Of a stretch of DNA of 64,000 bases, positions 21,599 through 31,566 are shown one piece after another. The notes beneath the pieces are model-generated. The model was not told where the DNA came from. It was given only the letters and a program-made list of their open reading frames with translations, and searched no databases. Each line of letters opens with the position of its first letter. Positions within the stretch are counted from its first letter, which is position 1. The stretch is taken from positions 1-64,000 of the forward strand of contig BRYA01000026.1 in assembly GCA_030267965.1 (NCBI GenBank). Reading direction: 5' to 3'. The DNA is from Triparma columacea (taxonomy: Eukaryota; Sar; Bolidophyceae; Parmales; Triparmaceae). The translations under genes and the position numbers were made by a program.

Positions 21599-22531
21599 AT
21601 GCTTCGACATTGTTCCGCTCGATGCATGCTTTCGTTTCAAGGGCGTTATTTAGAGCTACAGCGACGAGGTTTCGCTGGTCACAACAAATGGTCGAAAATC
21701 AAGCGAAAGAAGGGTGCCAACGACGCCCTTCGATCAGCCATGATAACAAAGACCTGCCGTGAGGTTGCCGCTGCCGCTAAAGCCAGCGGTGGCGACCTCG
21801 ATAACCTCCGTCTCGTGACCGCAGTATCCAAGGCTAGGCAGCTCAACGTTCCCAAGGATGCAATATCATCCGCCGTGGATAGGGGAATAAACGGGAAGGA
21901 CGTATCTAACGCCGAGGTCGTGCGGTACGATGGAACGGTTAAGTCAGGCTCGGCGACGGTGTGCGTCGTTATAATGGGACTGACTGACAATAAGGTAAGG
22001 GGCTGTAACTCATCGTCCTACCCCTTCTTTCCTCACCTCATCCCCCCCCCCCCCCCCCTCCCTTTCAAGAACCGTACAAGCGCTACCATAAAAGCCGCCT
22101 TCCGAAAGCACGGTACCCTCCTCCCTACAAACAAGAACGCCTTCATGTTCAGTGAGACGGCAACCGTGACATTGATACTCCCGGAATCAGGGTCGAGGGA
22201 GACATTGGAAGACGCTGTTATGGAGAGCGCGCTTGAGGGCGGTGCTGAGGACGTTGTATTCGAGGAGGGTGATTGGGGGGGGGAAGACAATGAGGGAGGG
22301 GGGGAGGTTAAAGTTAAGGCGAAGTGCACTATGAGCAGGGGGGATTTAGGTGGGGTAGTTGAGAGTTTACGAGGGAACACGCTGTTAGAAGGGGTTGATT
22401 TGGAACCGGCTTTTGGACTCGTTCCGACAAACGAGGTTGAGGTTGACGACGGGGATGGGCTGGAGACTTTTTTGGACTTGATGGATGAGAATGAAGACGT
22501 TACTGATACGTATCATAATGCCGCTGGGTAG
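21599..22531 (+). CDS. TACO1: TACO1/YebC-type mitochondrial translation factor
   Basis: Exons 21599-21994 and 22070-22531 give 285 residues. The family signature RGFAGHNKWSKIKRKKG is clear, followed by the AMITKTCREVAAAAKASGGD helix region, VPKDAISSAVDRG, YDGTVKSGSATVCVVIMGLTDNK and, after the intron, NRTSATIKAAFRKHG. Bacterial YebC and mitochondrial TACO1 help ribosomes translate particular messages. The short basic N-terminus suits a mitochondrial presequence. The ATG at 21599 was chosen over upstream non-ATG codons. The 75-base intron has a poly-C tract and no in-frame stop, so an unspliced message would add 25 residues. The C-terminal domain carries an acidic Gly/Glu loop. Confidence 0.92.
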   Translation: MLRHCSARCMLSFQGRYLELQRRGFAGHNKWSKIKRKKGANDALRSAMITKTCREVAAAAKASGGDLDNLRLVTAVSKARQLNVPKDAISSAVDRGINGKDVSNAEVVRYDGTVKSGSATVCVVIMGLTDNKVRGCNSSSYPFFPHLIPPPPPLPFKNRTSATIKAAFRKHGTLLPTNKNAFMFSETATVTLILPESGSRETLEDAVMESALEGGAEDVVFEEGDWGGEDNEGGGEVKVKAKCTMSRGDLGGVVESLRGNTLLEGVDLEPAFGLVPTNEVEVDDGDGLETFLDLMDENEDVTDTYHNAAG

Positions 22532-22666
22532 TTAACAAAAATATCCGACTTGGGGGTTTTTCGACTTAGCTTTTGTTTATCTTGTGGCCTCCCCTGTTAC
22601 ACCCTTCCAACAACACGTTCCCCCTCCCCCCCCCCTCCCCTTTGTTATCTTCTTCCCCCCCCCCTC

Positions 22667-24609
22667 TCACTCCTTCGCCCTGTAAAAGTTCAAGTAGCTC
22701 ATATGCCAATCCCCTCCCCCGTTAAGCTGCAGTACCGCCTGCGTGTCCTGCTCGCACACCTGCTCATCGTCGAAGCTCCACCACTTGTCGCTCCCCACCG
22801 CCTGTCTTATCCACGCCGTGTAGTGCCCCGAGCTCGAGTCCCTTCCCTTGTGGCAGACGACTCCGTACAGCTCGTAGATTCCCATGAAGTCGGGGGAGAG
22901 CCCAGGACCAGCGCAGGCGCCTGTTGGTTCTGCGGCGGCCTCCATGGACATTGCGAGTGCCCTCTTCATCTCTTCGTCCTCAGCGTTGTCAGCGTCCTTC
23001 ATCTCTGTGTCCTTCATCTCGGTGTCCTCGCCCTTGCTGTCGCCGTTGAGCTTCCTCTCCGCTTCCTCCTCCTCCTCCTTGGCCTTCTTGTCCCTCGGTA
23101 CCTTCAGGATACCCTTAAGCTTGTCGCTGCAGTACTCGAACATGTCTAAAGTCTCCCCGAACTTAACCTCCCTAAGCATCTTACACTTTACGCCCTGGTG
23201 GTCAGCGGAGTCGGGGGTTGCCTTCCAGTAGAACCTCATCATCTGAACGCAGAGGTACTTGGGGAGCCTGTCGACCCTGCTTACCTTATTCCAAACCGCG
23301 TTCCTCCCCAGGACCTCGCTGTGTTTCTCGACCTCTGAGTTAAGGCCTAGCTCCAAGCCAGCCCCTAGGTGTGAGATTTGAACCTTCTGTCCGTGTCCCC
23401 CCTGGATGTTGCATATCATTTTGAAGGCGTTGTCGTGCTTGACGACCGGGGGCTCGGAGTCGCCGGCCTCGGGGCAGGTTAGGGTCTCCTCCATGCGGAG
23501 CCCGAAACAAGCTTCGGGGAGGTTCGTTACACCGTCACCGGCGAGGGAGGGGGGGACCGACACCTGGGATGTGGACATAAAGAGAGACGCGAGGAACTGC
23601 GTGGGGGTGGGGGGGGTTGGGATGGGGGGGGGGGTTGGGGTGGGAGGGGTTGGGGGGTGTGGGTGTGAGTGATTCTCCAAAAGTTCCCTCCGCCTCCCCT
23701 TTCCCCTTTTTTCGTCCTCCAACCCCTCTCACCTCCTCTGCATCCTGCTGCGCGTGTCCCCCCCCCCTCTGGCTCATTTCCCCGAACTGTGGGAACATGC
23801 TCCTCATGGCCATTACGAAGCTCCCTGGCTGGACGGCGTTTATGGAGCTGTCCAGGCTCTTGAACGTCGAGGATAGGGCCTGGTTGAACTGAGGGTTGGG
23901 GAGAGGGTGAATAAGAAGAGTAGTTAGGTAAATGTGAAGAGGGAGGTTGTAGTGTGAGGGATAGTGCTCCTGCTCGCCTCCCTTTTCCATGTTGTGTATC
24001 TCCTCGTCGCTCCTTCGTCCAGTTCCTTGCTCACCTGGTTGGAGGTTCCGTTATCCAGCCCCCCCTTGAAGTCCTCCGCGTATCTTATGCACTGCAGGGT
24101 GCTGTTCATGTAGCAGGTGTTCCCGAGGTTGAGCAGCCCTGCCGGGAGGACGGCCCCGGCCGCGGCGACCTCGGACTCTGCCATGTCCTCGATGAACTGG
24201 GTTTTTACCTTGGGGACTACGGGAAGCTCGGCGGAACCCATGAGGAGGGCGACTAGGGGGGGGGGGGGGAGAGTAGTGAGGTCGTACTTGGCGTTGAGGA
24301 CGCCCTGTGTGTGTTGTAGCGAGGGAGGGAGGGAGGGAGGGAGGGGGGATGAGTGAGGGATGAGTGGGGAAGGGGGAGAATGTGGAAGCCTTTGGAACCC
24401 TTTTCTTCCCTTCCTCTTCCCTTTCCTTCCATCACACCCACCTTCCACATTTTCTTCGTCTTGGGCATGAGCTTAGCCCTCTCCTTCGGTACTCCAGTCT
24501 CGTCCTGTATGGTCTGCAGTAGCGCATCAACTCCAAGGGTAGGATCAAATTGAATGTCATAGACATTCTTGTTCCATTTCACGCTCATTTTATGTGTCAT
24601 ACTGGCCAT
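22667..24609 (-). CDS. USP14: proteasome-associated ubiquitin protease USP14/Ubp6
   Basis: Four exons (24609-24442, 24304-24035, 23888-23733, 23596-22667), all phase 0, give 507 residues. An N-terminal ubiquitin-like domain (1-75), which docks on the 26S proteasome, is followed by the USP catalytic domain: Cys box GLLNLGNTCYMNSTLQCIR near residue 120, GHAQQDAEE, RLPKYLCVQMMRFYWK, and the His box SSSGHYTAWIR near 457, closing with GGGDWHMSYLNFY. It trims ubiquitin chains from substrates at the proteasome. Unusual: a Lys/Glu-rich insertion near 380-420 ends in DEEMKRALAMSMEAA, which fits a ubiquitin-interacting motif. Divergent from the C2/CAAX gene. Confidence 0.92.
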
Positions 24610-24971
24610 GGTGCTGTTCTGTGATTGTTATAGTATTGTGGTGGTGTGGTGTTAGTGTAAGTGTTAGTGTAAGTTAAGTATAGTGACAAACAGGGTTGAT
24701 TTTGAATGGCGGAGGGAGGAGAGGAGAACGGAGGCAATGGTCAGAATTCAACCATTTCAACCCATTTCAACCCTAACAAATGTTTTTTTGTGGAAATGCA
24801 TATAGATATGCCAATATATCGCTACAAACTTCTCTAATAGTACGCACAATGAGTATAATTGATGGAAACTCTAACTACTTTGTTTTTGTCTCCTTTTTTG
24901 GACCCATTTTCAGACTTTCACCTCCTTTTGACCCCTCCTTTGACCCTTTATCGCTCTCCAAACAAACATAA
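24610..24971. other. divergent intergenic region USP14 / C2 gene
   Basis: 362 bases holding both promoters. Contains short GTGTTAGTGTAAGT repeats (about 24648-24676) and two CAACCATTTCAACC-like words near 24747-24772. The last 100 bases are T-rich. No gene is evident. Confidence 0.5.
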
Positions 24972-26045
24972 ATGTCGTCCTTCACTGCCCCTGAGGATCA
25001 AGAAAGGGAAACCTCAACCTTTGAGGCCCCTCCTGATTGCCCAGTCCTCTCTTCTCCCCCTCTCCGTGAGCTTCACACTAAATTTGTGTCTCTAATAAAT
25101 GCCTCAGATCATGAGACCATACTTAACAACCTACTAGCCGCAGACGTCCGCATTCAGGATTCCCTCGTCTCCTCCAAGGGCCTTCAGGGTTTAGAGAAGG
25201 TTGGTTCAAAGCTCAAGGACGTAGTCTCGAAGATGGGTGGGTCAATACAGAACGCTGCGGACGTGGAAGCCTGCGTTGAGCTTAGGGACGGCTTGACGAC
25301 GCGTAGCTTGATGCAGTTGAAGAAGGGCATGATGAAGCTATCAGTAGGCTGCAGCATTACATGGTTCGGAGGTATGGCTAGCAGGATCACCCTCCAAAGG
25401 TCGGCCGGACCAGAGTTCATGGTGGACGATACCTCTCCCCCTACAACCTCCGTTCAGGGTGAGGGTGAGGAACAGAACGTTCCATCAGACGAATTTTCCC
25501 CACCTTACCTAATCCCTCGTCCAGCTGTCTTCCCCCCCCCCACGGTAACCGTAGTTGTAAAGTCAGCCTCAGACCTCGTGAACGCTCCCGTATCCCTCCG
25601 TCCCGTAAACCCTTACATAAAGCTTTCACTCCCCTCCGGTCCTCGTCACAAGACCACCGTCAAAAAGATGACGTCTAACCCAACCTGGGGTTCCGATGGC
25701 TCAGGTGAAAAGTTCGTGTCCTCAGTAGGAGTTAACGACGAGTACATAGACGTCCAGGTGATCGACTGGAAGCCCGTAAAGCATAGACTTCTATCTGAGG
25801 TTAGGGTATCCCTCGCTCGTTTCCCTCCTACCAGTGACGGGGTTTTAACAGGGGTGGATTTAGAGGTGGATATGAGGTGGGGGAAGAAGGGGAAGAAAGG
25901 TAGAATCTGGATTGAGGTTGGCGTCGTGGACTTGAAGAGATGGTGGAGTGATATGGAAAGGGATGCTAGGGACGAAAGGGACAAGGCTGAAGGGGAGGGT
26001 GAGGTGGAGGAAGAACAGGCTAATGCGGCGTGCACAATATCGTGA
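24972..26045 (+). CDS. C2-domain protein with C-terminal CAAX box
   Basis: Single exon, 357 residues. The N-terminal half (about 20-150) is an alpha/beta region with a repeating LRELHTKFVSLINASD-type helical opening that may be NTF2-like. After a Pro/Ser linker comes a C2-like beta sandwich at about 185-320: VTVVVKSASDLVNAP, NPYIKLSLPSG, TTVKKMTSNPTW and EYIDVQVIDWK. Few of the aspartates needed for calcium binding are visible, so a calcium-independent lipid or protein contact is likely. A charged Glu/Asp/Arg helix leads to the terminus AACTIS. C-T-I-S at the very end fits a farnesylation CAAX motif, suggesting membrane anchoring. The specific family is not identified. Confidence 0.75.
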   Translation: MSSFTAPEDQERETSTFEAPPDCPVLSSPPLRELHTKFVSLINASDHETILNNLLAADVRIQDSLVSSKGLQGLEKVGSKLKDVVSKMGGSIQNAADVEACVELRDGLTTRSLMQLKKGMMKLSVGCSITWFGGMASRITLQRSAGPEFMVDDTSPPTTSVQGEGEEQNVPSDEFSPPYLIPRPAVFPPPTVTVVVKSASDLVNAPVSLRPVNPYIKLSLPSGPRHKTTVKKMTSNPTWGSDGSGEKFVSSVGVNDEYIDVQVIDWKPVKHRLLSEVRVSLARFPPTSDGVLTGVDLEVDMRWGKKGKKGRIWIEVGVVDLKRWWSDMERDARDERDKAEGEGEVEEEQANAACTIS

Positions 26046-26082
26046 GTTTTGCTCTTAATCTTGCTGTTCGACATATTTTTTT

Positions 26083-27738
26083 TTACTCCCCCTTCCCCCC
26101 CTCTTCCGCCTCCCTCTTCTCTGCCCTTCTGATGAGTTTCGCGTGCCTCTTTAGCTCGTCTTTTTCCATCTTGCTCGTGTCCACCTTCTTGAGTTCCTCC
26201 ACCGTCGGCACCTTGAACTCCCCGTCCTTAACCGGCGGCGCCACCATCGTAGGGGGGCTGACCGGGACCTGCCCGACCAGCATCTTCCTCCCCTTCTTCT
26301 TGGCTTTCTTCCTCTCCTCCCTCTTCCTCTCCTTCTCCACCTTCCTCCTCGCCCCTTCCGCCTTGGCCTCCTCTCTCTTCTCCTCGCTCAGGCACGATAT
26401 CGTGACCCTCTTCTTCTTCCTCTCCACCTTGGTAACGACGCCCTTAACCTTGTCGCCCTTCTTTACTGCCTCCCCAACGTCCTTGACGAAGTCGTCCTGC
26501 AACTGGCTGATGTGAACGAAACCATCAGAGTGGCACCCGATATCCACGAAGCACCCAAGCCCCTCCTTCACGTAAACCACGGTGCCTTCAACTGCCTGAC
26601 CGATCTTGAAGTCCGTGACGGCTTTCCTGCCGATGCACCGGCGCTTGTCCTCGGAGCGAGGGGTCTTCTTGGTGGGGTCTGGAGTGGGGAAGATCCCCTT
26701 CTTTGACACAAACTCTTCTTCCTCCTCCTCCACGGCTGGCTTGGGTGTGGGGGTGGATGGTGCTTCTTTCTCCTCCCCCTCCTTCTCGGAAGGTGCGGCG
26801 GCCTTCCTCTTCTTGCCACGACCGCGCTTACCGCGAGATGTGTCGAGGGTGAGGTCCTCGTCGCTGTCGCTGTCGGAATCGCTTTCAGAGTCAGAGTTGG
26901 AGTCCCTGCCGGATGATTCAGAGTCACTACCCTTTTTCTCCTCTTCCTCCTCCTTTGCCTCCTCTTCCTCCGAATTAGAATCGGAATCGGAGTCAGAATC
27001 GGAGTCAGAATCGGAGTCAGAATCGGTCTCAGCCGCCCCAACACCCATCCCTCCCTTCTCCCCCTTGTCAATCTTCTCCGCCACAATCTCCATAACCTTG
27101 CTGTAACCAGCCCCTCCCCCCTTCCCCACCACCCCCTCCACAATCCCCTTCACCAACTCCTCCCCAATGTCTTCCATCTCCGGCTTGGTCTTCTTGTAGT
27201 GCTGCAAGGTCTGCTTCACAATCATTTCCTTGAACTTCTCCACCTTCTTGGCCTTTTCAACGGCCGAGCCATTTGCGAGCTCCTCCAGCTCCTTCAGCTT
27301 CGCCTCGTCGCCCTCTTTCTTGGCCTGCTCGATCTTCCTACCGAGGTGCTTGGGCTTCTTGACCTTTTTCTTTGGTGTTGTATCGTGCTTGGGTGACCCA
27401 TGCTTGGCCCCACCCTTCTGCTTCGAAAACACCTTCTTGTCCGGGCCCTTGGAGTTGCGATCGAAGCCTTTCTTCCCTCCATTGCTGTTGAAGTTGCGAT
27501 ACGCACCACGTTCTCCATTAAAAGGTCCCTTCTTCCCATCACCCTTTATCTCTGAAGTTGGGGATTTGTTCTGCTCGCTCTTCTGCTCGTTCTGGATGGC
27601 CAAACGTGCCGCCTTTCGCCTCTCTTGTGCTGCTTTTCCTCCCATTTGGGTGTTTGAGTCGTTGTGAAAGATTGAAAGTTTCCAGCACTCTTGTGGATGG
27701 GGATTGGCAATCAATTTTTTGCTTTTTGCTTTTTCCAT
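26083..27738 (-). CDS. S1-domain RNA-binding protein with acidic Ser/Asp tract
   Basis: Single exon, up to 551 residues. The basic Gly/Lys/Asn-rich N-terminus is followed by a helical middle, a long (SD)n acidic tract at about 240-300, and an S1 OB-fold at about 373-449 (FKIGQAVEGTVVYVKEGLGCFVDIG, then DGFVHISQL and KGVVTKVERKKKRVTISCL). The tail is Lys/Glu/Arg-rich. S1 domains bind single-stranded RNA; the composition suggests a nucleolar or ribosome-assembly protein. Two starts are possible. The ATG at 27738 lies one base from the opposite gene's ATG. An internal ATG at 27645 (MGGKAAQERRKAAR) reads more like a natural N-terminus and would leave a normal promoter gap. Confidence 0.8.
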   Translation of the reverse strand: MEKAKSKKLIANPHPQECWKLSIFHNDSNTQMGGKAAQERRKAARLAIQNEQKSEQNKSPTSEIKGDGKKGPFNGERGAYRNFNSNGGKKGFDRNSKGPDKKVFSKQKGGAKHGSPKHDTTPKKKVKKPKHLGRKIEQAKKEGDEAKLKELEELANGSAVEKAKKVEKFKEMIVKQTLQHYKKTKPEMEDIGEELVKGIVEGVVGKGGGAGYSKVMEIVAEKIDKGEKGGMGVGAAETDSDSDSDSDSDSDSDSNSEEEEAKEEEEEKKGSDSESSGRDSNSDSESDSDSDSDEDLTLDTSRGKRGRGKKRKAAAPSEKEGEEKEAPSTPTPKPAVEEEEEEFVSKKGIFPTPDPTKKTPRSEDKRRCIGRKAVTDFKIGQAVEGTVVYVKEGLGCFVDIGCHSDGFVHISQLQDDFVKDVGEAVKKGDKVKGVVTKVERKKKRVTISCLSEEKREEAKAEGARRKVEKERKREERKKAKKKGRKMLVGQVPVSPPTMVAPPVKDGEFKVPTVEELKKVDTSKMEKDELKRHAKLIRRAEKREAEEGGKGE

Positions 27739-27739
27739 A

Positions 27740-29007
27740 ATGACTTATCACGCCCCTGTGACACTCATTAAGACCAATAAATACACAGTGTACTCGAAAA
27801 TTGATGATTTGGATGGTGAACCCGCTATGGAGAGCTGTAGAACAATCCCCCTCCACCCCCTTCACCACCATCAACGCAACTTTCCCATCCCCTGCGCAAT
27901 ATCACCGTCAAAAATAGCAACAGATTCGGCAATTGTGCCCAAGATATCCCTCTTGGAAATACTTAGGGGTTCAAAGACTGCAGTAGATCAACTTTTTGCG
28001 GCTCTCATACACAGAGGTTATTTCCTCTTGACCTATGGAGCTTTGGGCGATGCGTCGTCTCCCAGCTCCTCTGCCGCCCTGGTACTCGAAGCGATTGTTG
28101 CGACGGTGGAGGGTATGAAGTCGACCCTTACCCCAAATACGGCGAATTGGCCTCCATCTCAGTGCTCTGTTTCTTCAGGTGACGTCTACTTCAACGAGAG
28201 GGACGTCCCGATGTACAGGCTGGGGTACGACGACGGCACAGGCGGGGAGAGTGGGGACAAGGATAAGATCAGGGAGTACTTCAGAGTCGCTAACGGTAAC
28301 ATTCCTGGGGTTGGGGGTTGGAGGGAGTGGGGGAGGGAGGTGGTGAGGGGAACCTGCTTCTGCAGCTATTTGGCGGACGTTCTCCTGCACCACACACTCG
28401 GACCGAAGCGGAGGAAACCAAAGAGGAGTCATATGTCCAGGTGGATGAACCCAGAAAGCATAGACCTCGAGGAGCCCTCTTTGGGGGGGGTGAAGGGAGG
28501 TGAGAATGGCTCATGTGTAGGGTGTGGTACGTCTGCCCCCTTAACTCGGACTCCCCCCCTCCCCTCCCCACAGGAGACTTCTCAATCCTGTACGCAATGA
28601 ACTACTTCAATACCCTGTCCTCAATATCCCACGCCTCATCTCCTTCCTTCACTGGGAGTGACGGTCGCCCCCTAAGTCTCAGGGAGCACGTGGATCCAAG
28701 TCTGTTCGTGATTGAACCCGTGGTGGGACGAGGCGTGGGCGGGCTGGAGATTTGGGACAAGCTTGGAGAACGCTGGGTGGCGGCTGATGGGGAGGGAGCG
28801 GAGGCAATAAATTGCTTAGAGGAGGGGGAGGACTGCATGGCGGTTTTTGTTGGAAAGGCCTTCGAGAGGGCTTGGAAGAGCGAGAAGCCGAACGAGCCAG
28901 CGATCCACGCGACCCTTCATCGAGTTAGGCAGCCGGTGGAGATGGAGGTTGGAACTCCTCGCCGCGCTGTGATATATGAGCAAAAATATGCAGAATACTT
29001 CGCATGA
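27740..29007 (+). CDS. 2-oxoglutarate/Fe(II) oxygenase-like protein (isopenicillin N synthase fold)
   Basis: Exons 27740-28499 and 28574-29007 join in phase 1 for 397 residues. The C-terminal half shows the double-stranded beta-helix pattern. The proximal iron pair is H292-x-D294 in REHVDPSL, followed by GLEIWDKLGERWVAA. The distal histidine is near 369 in TLHRVRQP, and an arginine that could hold 2-oxoglutarate lies near 383-384 in TPRRAVIYEQ. The N-terminal half has the usual ALIHRGYFLLTYG block. The substrate is unknown; family members hydroxylate small molecules or close rings. The plus-strand ATG is one base from the S1 gene's upstream ATG. Confidence 0.75.
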
Positions 29008-29082
29008 ATCCTTTTGACATGATAAATGATCCCATTGGCCTACAATTTACAATCACTCCCCCAAACCGCCAGCCCATCCGTC

Positions 29083-31459
29083 TTAAATGAGAACGTTGGC
29101 ATTGTCCTTTTCTAACCTCCATTTTTCCCACCCGTCAACCCTCTCGACCCCCTGAACAATTATCCTCCTCTTCATTTTGACCAAGTGCAACCTCTTGACG
29201 AGATTCCTTGCGTATTCCATTGCGCTCTCCCTCTCGACAATGATGAGCTTGGGAACTTTCTGCACTAGGATGCACTCTCTCTCGTCACCTTCCATGCCGC
29301 CCAGCTCGCAACGCACCTCGATCTCATCCTCGCTGATCACCTCGACGTCTATCGTGCACTTGAAGAACTTGAGCTGTCCCGCTACCTCTACCCCCCCCTC
29401 CGTGACGCTCCTGACCTTCATGATCTCCCCCTCCATTAGCTTGGGCTGCTCGTACGCATGCTCTCCTCCGGCCACCACTTGCCCGGGCATGTTCCGCCTC
29501 GATCCCTCGCCTCCTTTTTCCTCATCTAGTTCCTCGTCGCTGTCCCCACCGCAATTTATATGAATAACCTTGAGCGCATTCTCCAAAAAGTCGGAAGAGT
29601 TCTTCCTCATCCTGGATGAAAATGGTTTCGGTTTCTTTGTCTCGCCTGCAATGAATGATTTGTAAACATGGTCGTGGTGCTCCTGCACGAGCGTTCTCCT
29701 AACTCTCTTGATGCCATCGGTTTCGACCTTATTTGTACTCGACAATTTTTGCTCGACCTTGGTCTCCTTGAGGTGCCTCAGAAGTTCCCTGCTCGCGACT
29801 TGGGCTATGAGTGCCAATTCCTTGGCAGCTTGCTGCCTTTTCTCTTCGTTGACCCCAATAATCCTGGTGAAGATGCCTGCCGCGTGGGCCAGCCCCTTTC
29901 TTGCGGCCATCTCCCTCCGGGCGGTTGAGGCCATGTCAATTTCCTCCTTCTCACTTTGCACCTTCTCCCTCTCCTCGTCCTCCCTTTCTTTTCTTTTCAT
30001 CTCAAGGTAGTCCTTCTTGGCCTTTTCCTTTGCCCTCTTTTGGTCCTTCTTCTTCTGGGCCTTTTTCTTCATCTCAGCTGCATTTGTCCCCCTCCCTATG
30101 CTCTGGAGCTTCTCCGCCTTCAACCTAACCTCCATTTTCTTCTCCCATTCCTCGATCTGGGCGGAGTTGGTCCTGGCGAAGTCGCCCATCTCCCTCATGC
30201 CCTGGAGTGTCACTGCATGATTTGGAGGGGTCTTTGGTGGGAACTTCCTGTTTCTCCTCATCCTCCCGATCTGCTCCCTCCTATCCTCCTCCCAGGCGTC
30301 CTTGTTGTAGTAAGCAACGACATCGTCCATATTCTTGACGATCTTTTTGTTGTCGTTGGCAATTTTCTCAAACTCTCTCAGCCTGCTCAGGCCCGTGATA
30401 CTCCCCACGACCATGCTCTTCCTCCTCTTGTCGGGTCCCTTCTTCTTGGAGGCGTCGTCCCCAAAGAAAAGTTCCGCTGTCTTGCTAGGCGCGTTGGGGG
30501 CAGTCACCGCGGAGGTGGGCCGAATGTCATTGAAAAACATGCTCTTTGTCAACCCTGTTAACCCCCCCGAAGAACCCGCAGTGCTGGGGCGAATTACCTC
30601 CCCAGTAGCAGACTTGCGATTTGGCATTGTCGAGTAGATATTGAACGCCTTGCTGTTGGCCGAGACGGGCCGAGGAGGGGGCTTGGCCCCCTTCCGCTTC
30701 CCAACCGGAGCTGTGTTGTAACTCTCCTCCAACGCACTGACAGGGTGGTCCCTGAAACTGACGCTCAAGCCGGACTGCTCCAGGGCATTCGAGCCGCGTG
30801 ACATTTCAAGGTTGTTGAAGGACGACATGAGAGGATGCTGGTTGGCAAAGTCGTCAGAATAATTCAGAGAGTCGGCATGCGTCTCAGTCTCAGGGTTGTA
30901 AACTTCGAGCATTTCTGTGTCGTTCGGGTTGCCACTCGGGTTGACGCTCGGGGTGTCATTGTCCCCCTGTGCCTCCTTCGCATCATTCCCCTTCTTCACC
31001 GTTGTGCTCTTCGCCTTCTTCTTCTTCTTTGACCCCTTGGGCCTGAGAACAGATAGGTGGTCTATTTTGACGTTTGCGTTTGGACCGTCGTCGCACCACA
31101 CCGGCGTGCTGTGTGTTATAATCCTGCTCATTCTATACAATGGGAAGAGGTGGCGAGTAAGATCTCTGTCGCCTGTTTCTGTCCTTCCCAACTACTCAAC
31201 AACCGATTGCAACTCACCTTTCCACCAAGAGCTTGTTTTCGAGGGCAATATGGGCTGCCCGCTCCTTCCTGAGCAGTAAAGTTTTTGCCCCCGCCCTCGT
31301 TCTCCTAAATTTCTCCTCCAATTTGTGCTCACAAAGCCCATGTCCCCTTGCCCTGGCAGCAAGTCGACCGTCATGAATCGCCATCATTGTGGCCAAATGC
31401 TGCTCACGGATGGCCCGGTTGGGCTGGAGGTCGTTTCCGACGCGACCTCGGTCTGCCAT
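29083..31459 (-). CDS. coiled-coil protein with RPxSA motifs, candidate flagellar
   Basis: Exons 31459-31218 and 31132-29083 join in phase 2 for 763 residues. Not matched to a named family. It has a helical basic N-terminus, a Lys-rich segment, a disordered region with RPVSANSK, RPSTAGSS and RPTSAVTA, a block around NDNKKIVKNMDDVVAYYNKD, then a long Glu/Lys/Arg coiled coil (AEMKKKAQKKKDQKRAKEKA) and a mixed alpha/beta C-terminus. Its divergent neighbour, with start codons 107 bases apart, carries the same RPxSA-type motifs. Such motifs are frequent in axonemal and basal-body proteins of algae and protists, so a shared flagellar role is plausible but inferred. Confidence 0.75.
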
Positions 31460-31566
31460 CTTGCGGTTTTTTCAGGAGGATACGTGTGAGTGTTCAGAGT
31501 TGTGCTGCTGCTGTTGTGAATTGGAGTTGGTCAGGAATCGGTGACAACTTTGAAGAGGTTGGAAAA

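Noticed and set aside
22040..22061. Long poly-C run as a functional element (also 61083-61130)
   Set aside because: These lie in the polypyrimidine tracts of introns; C-rich tracts are general in this genome.
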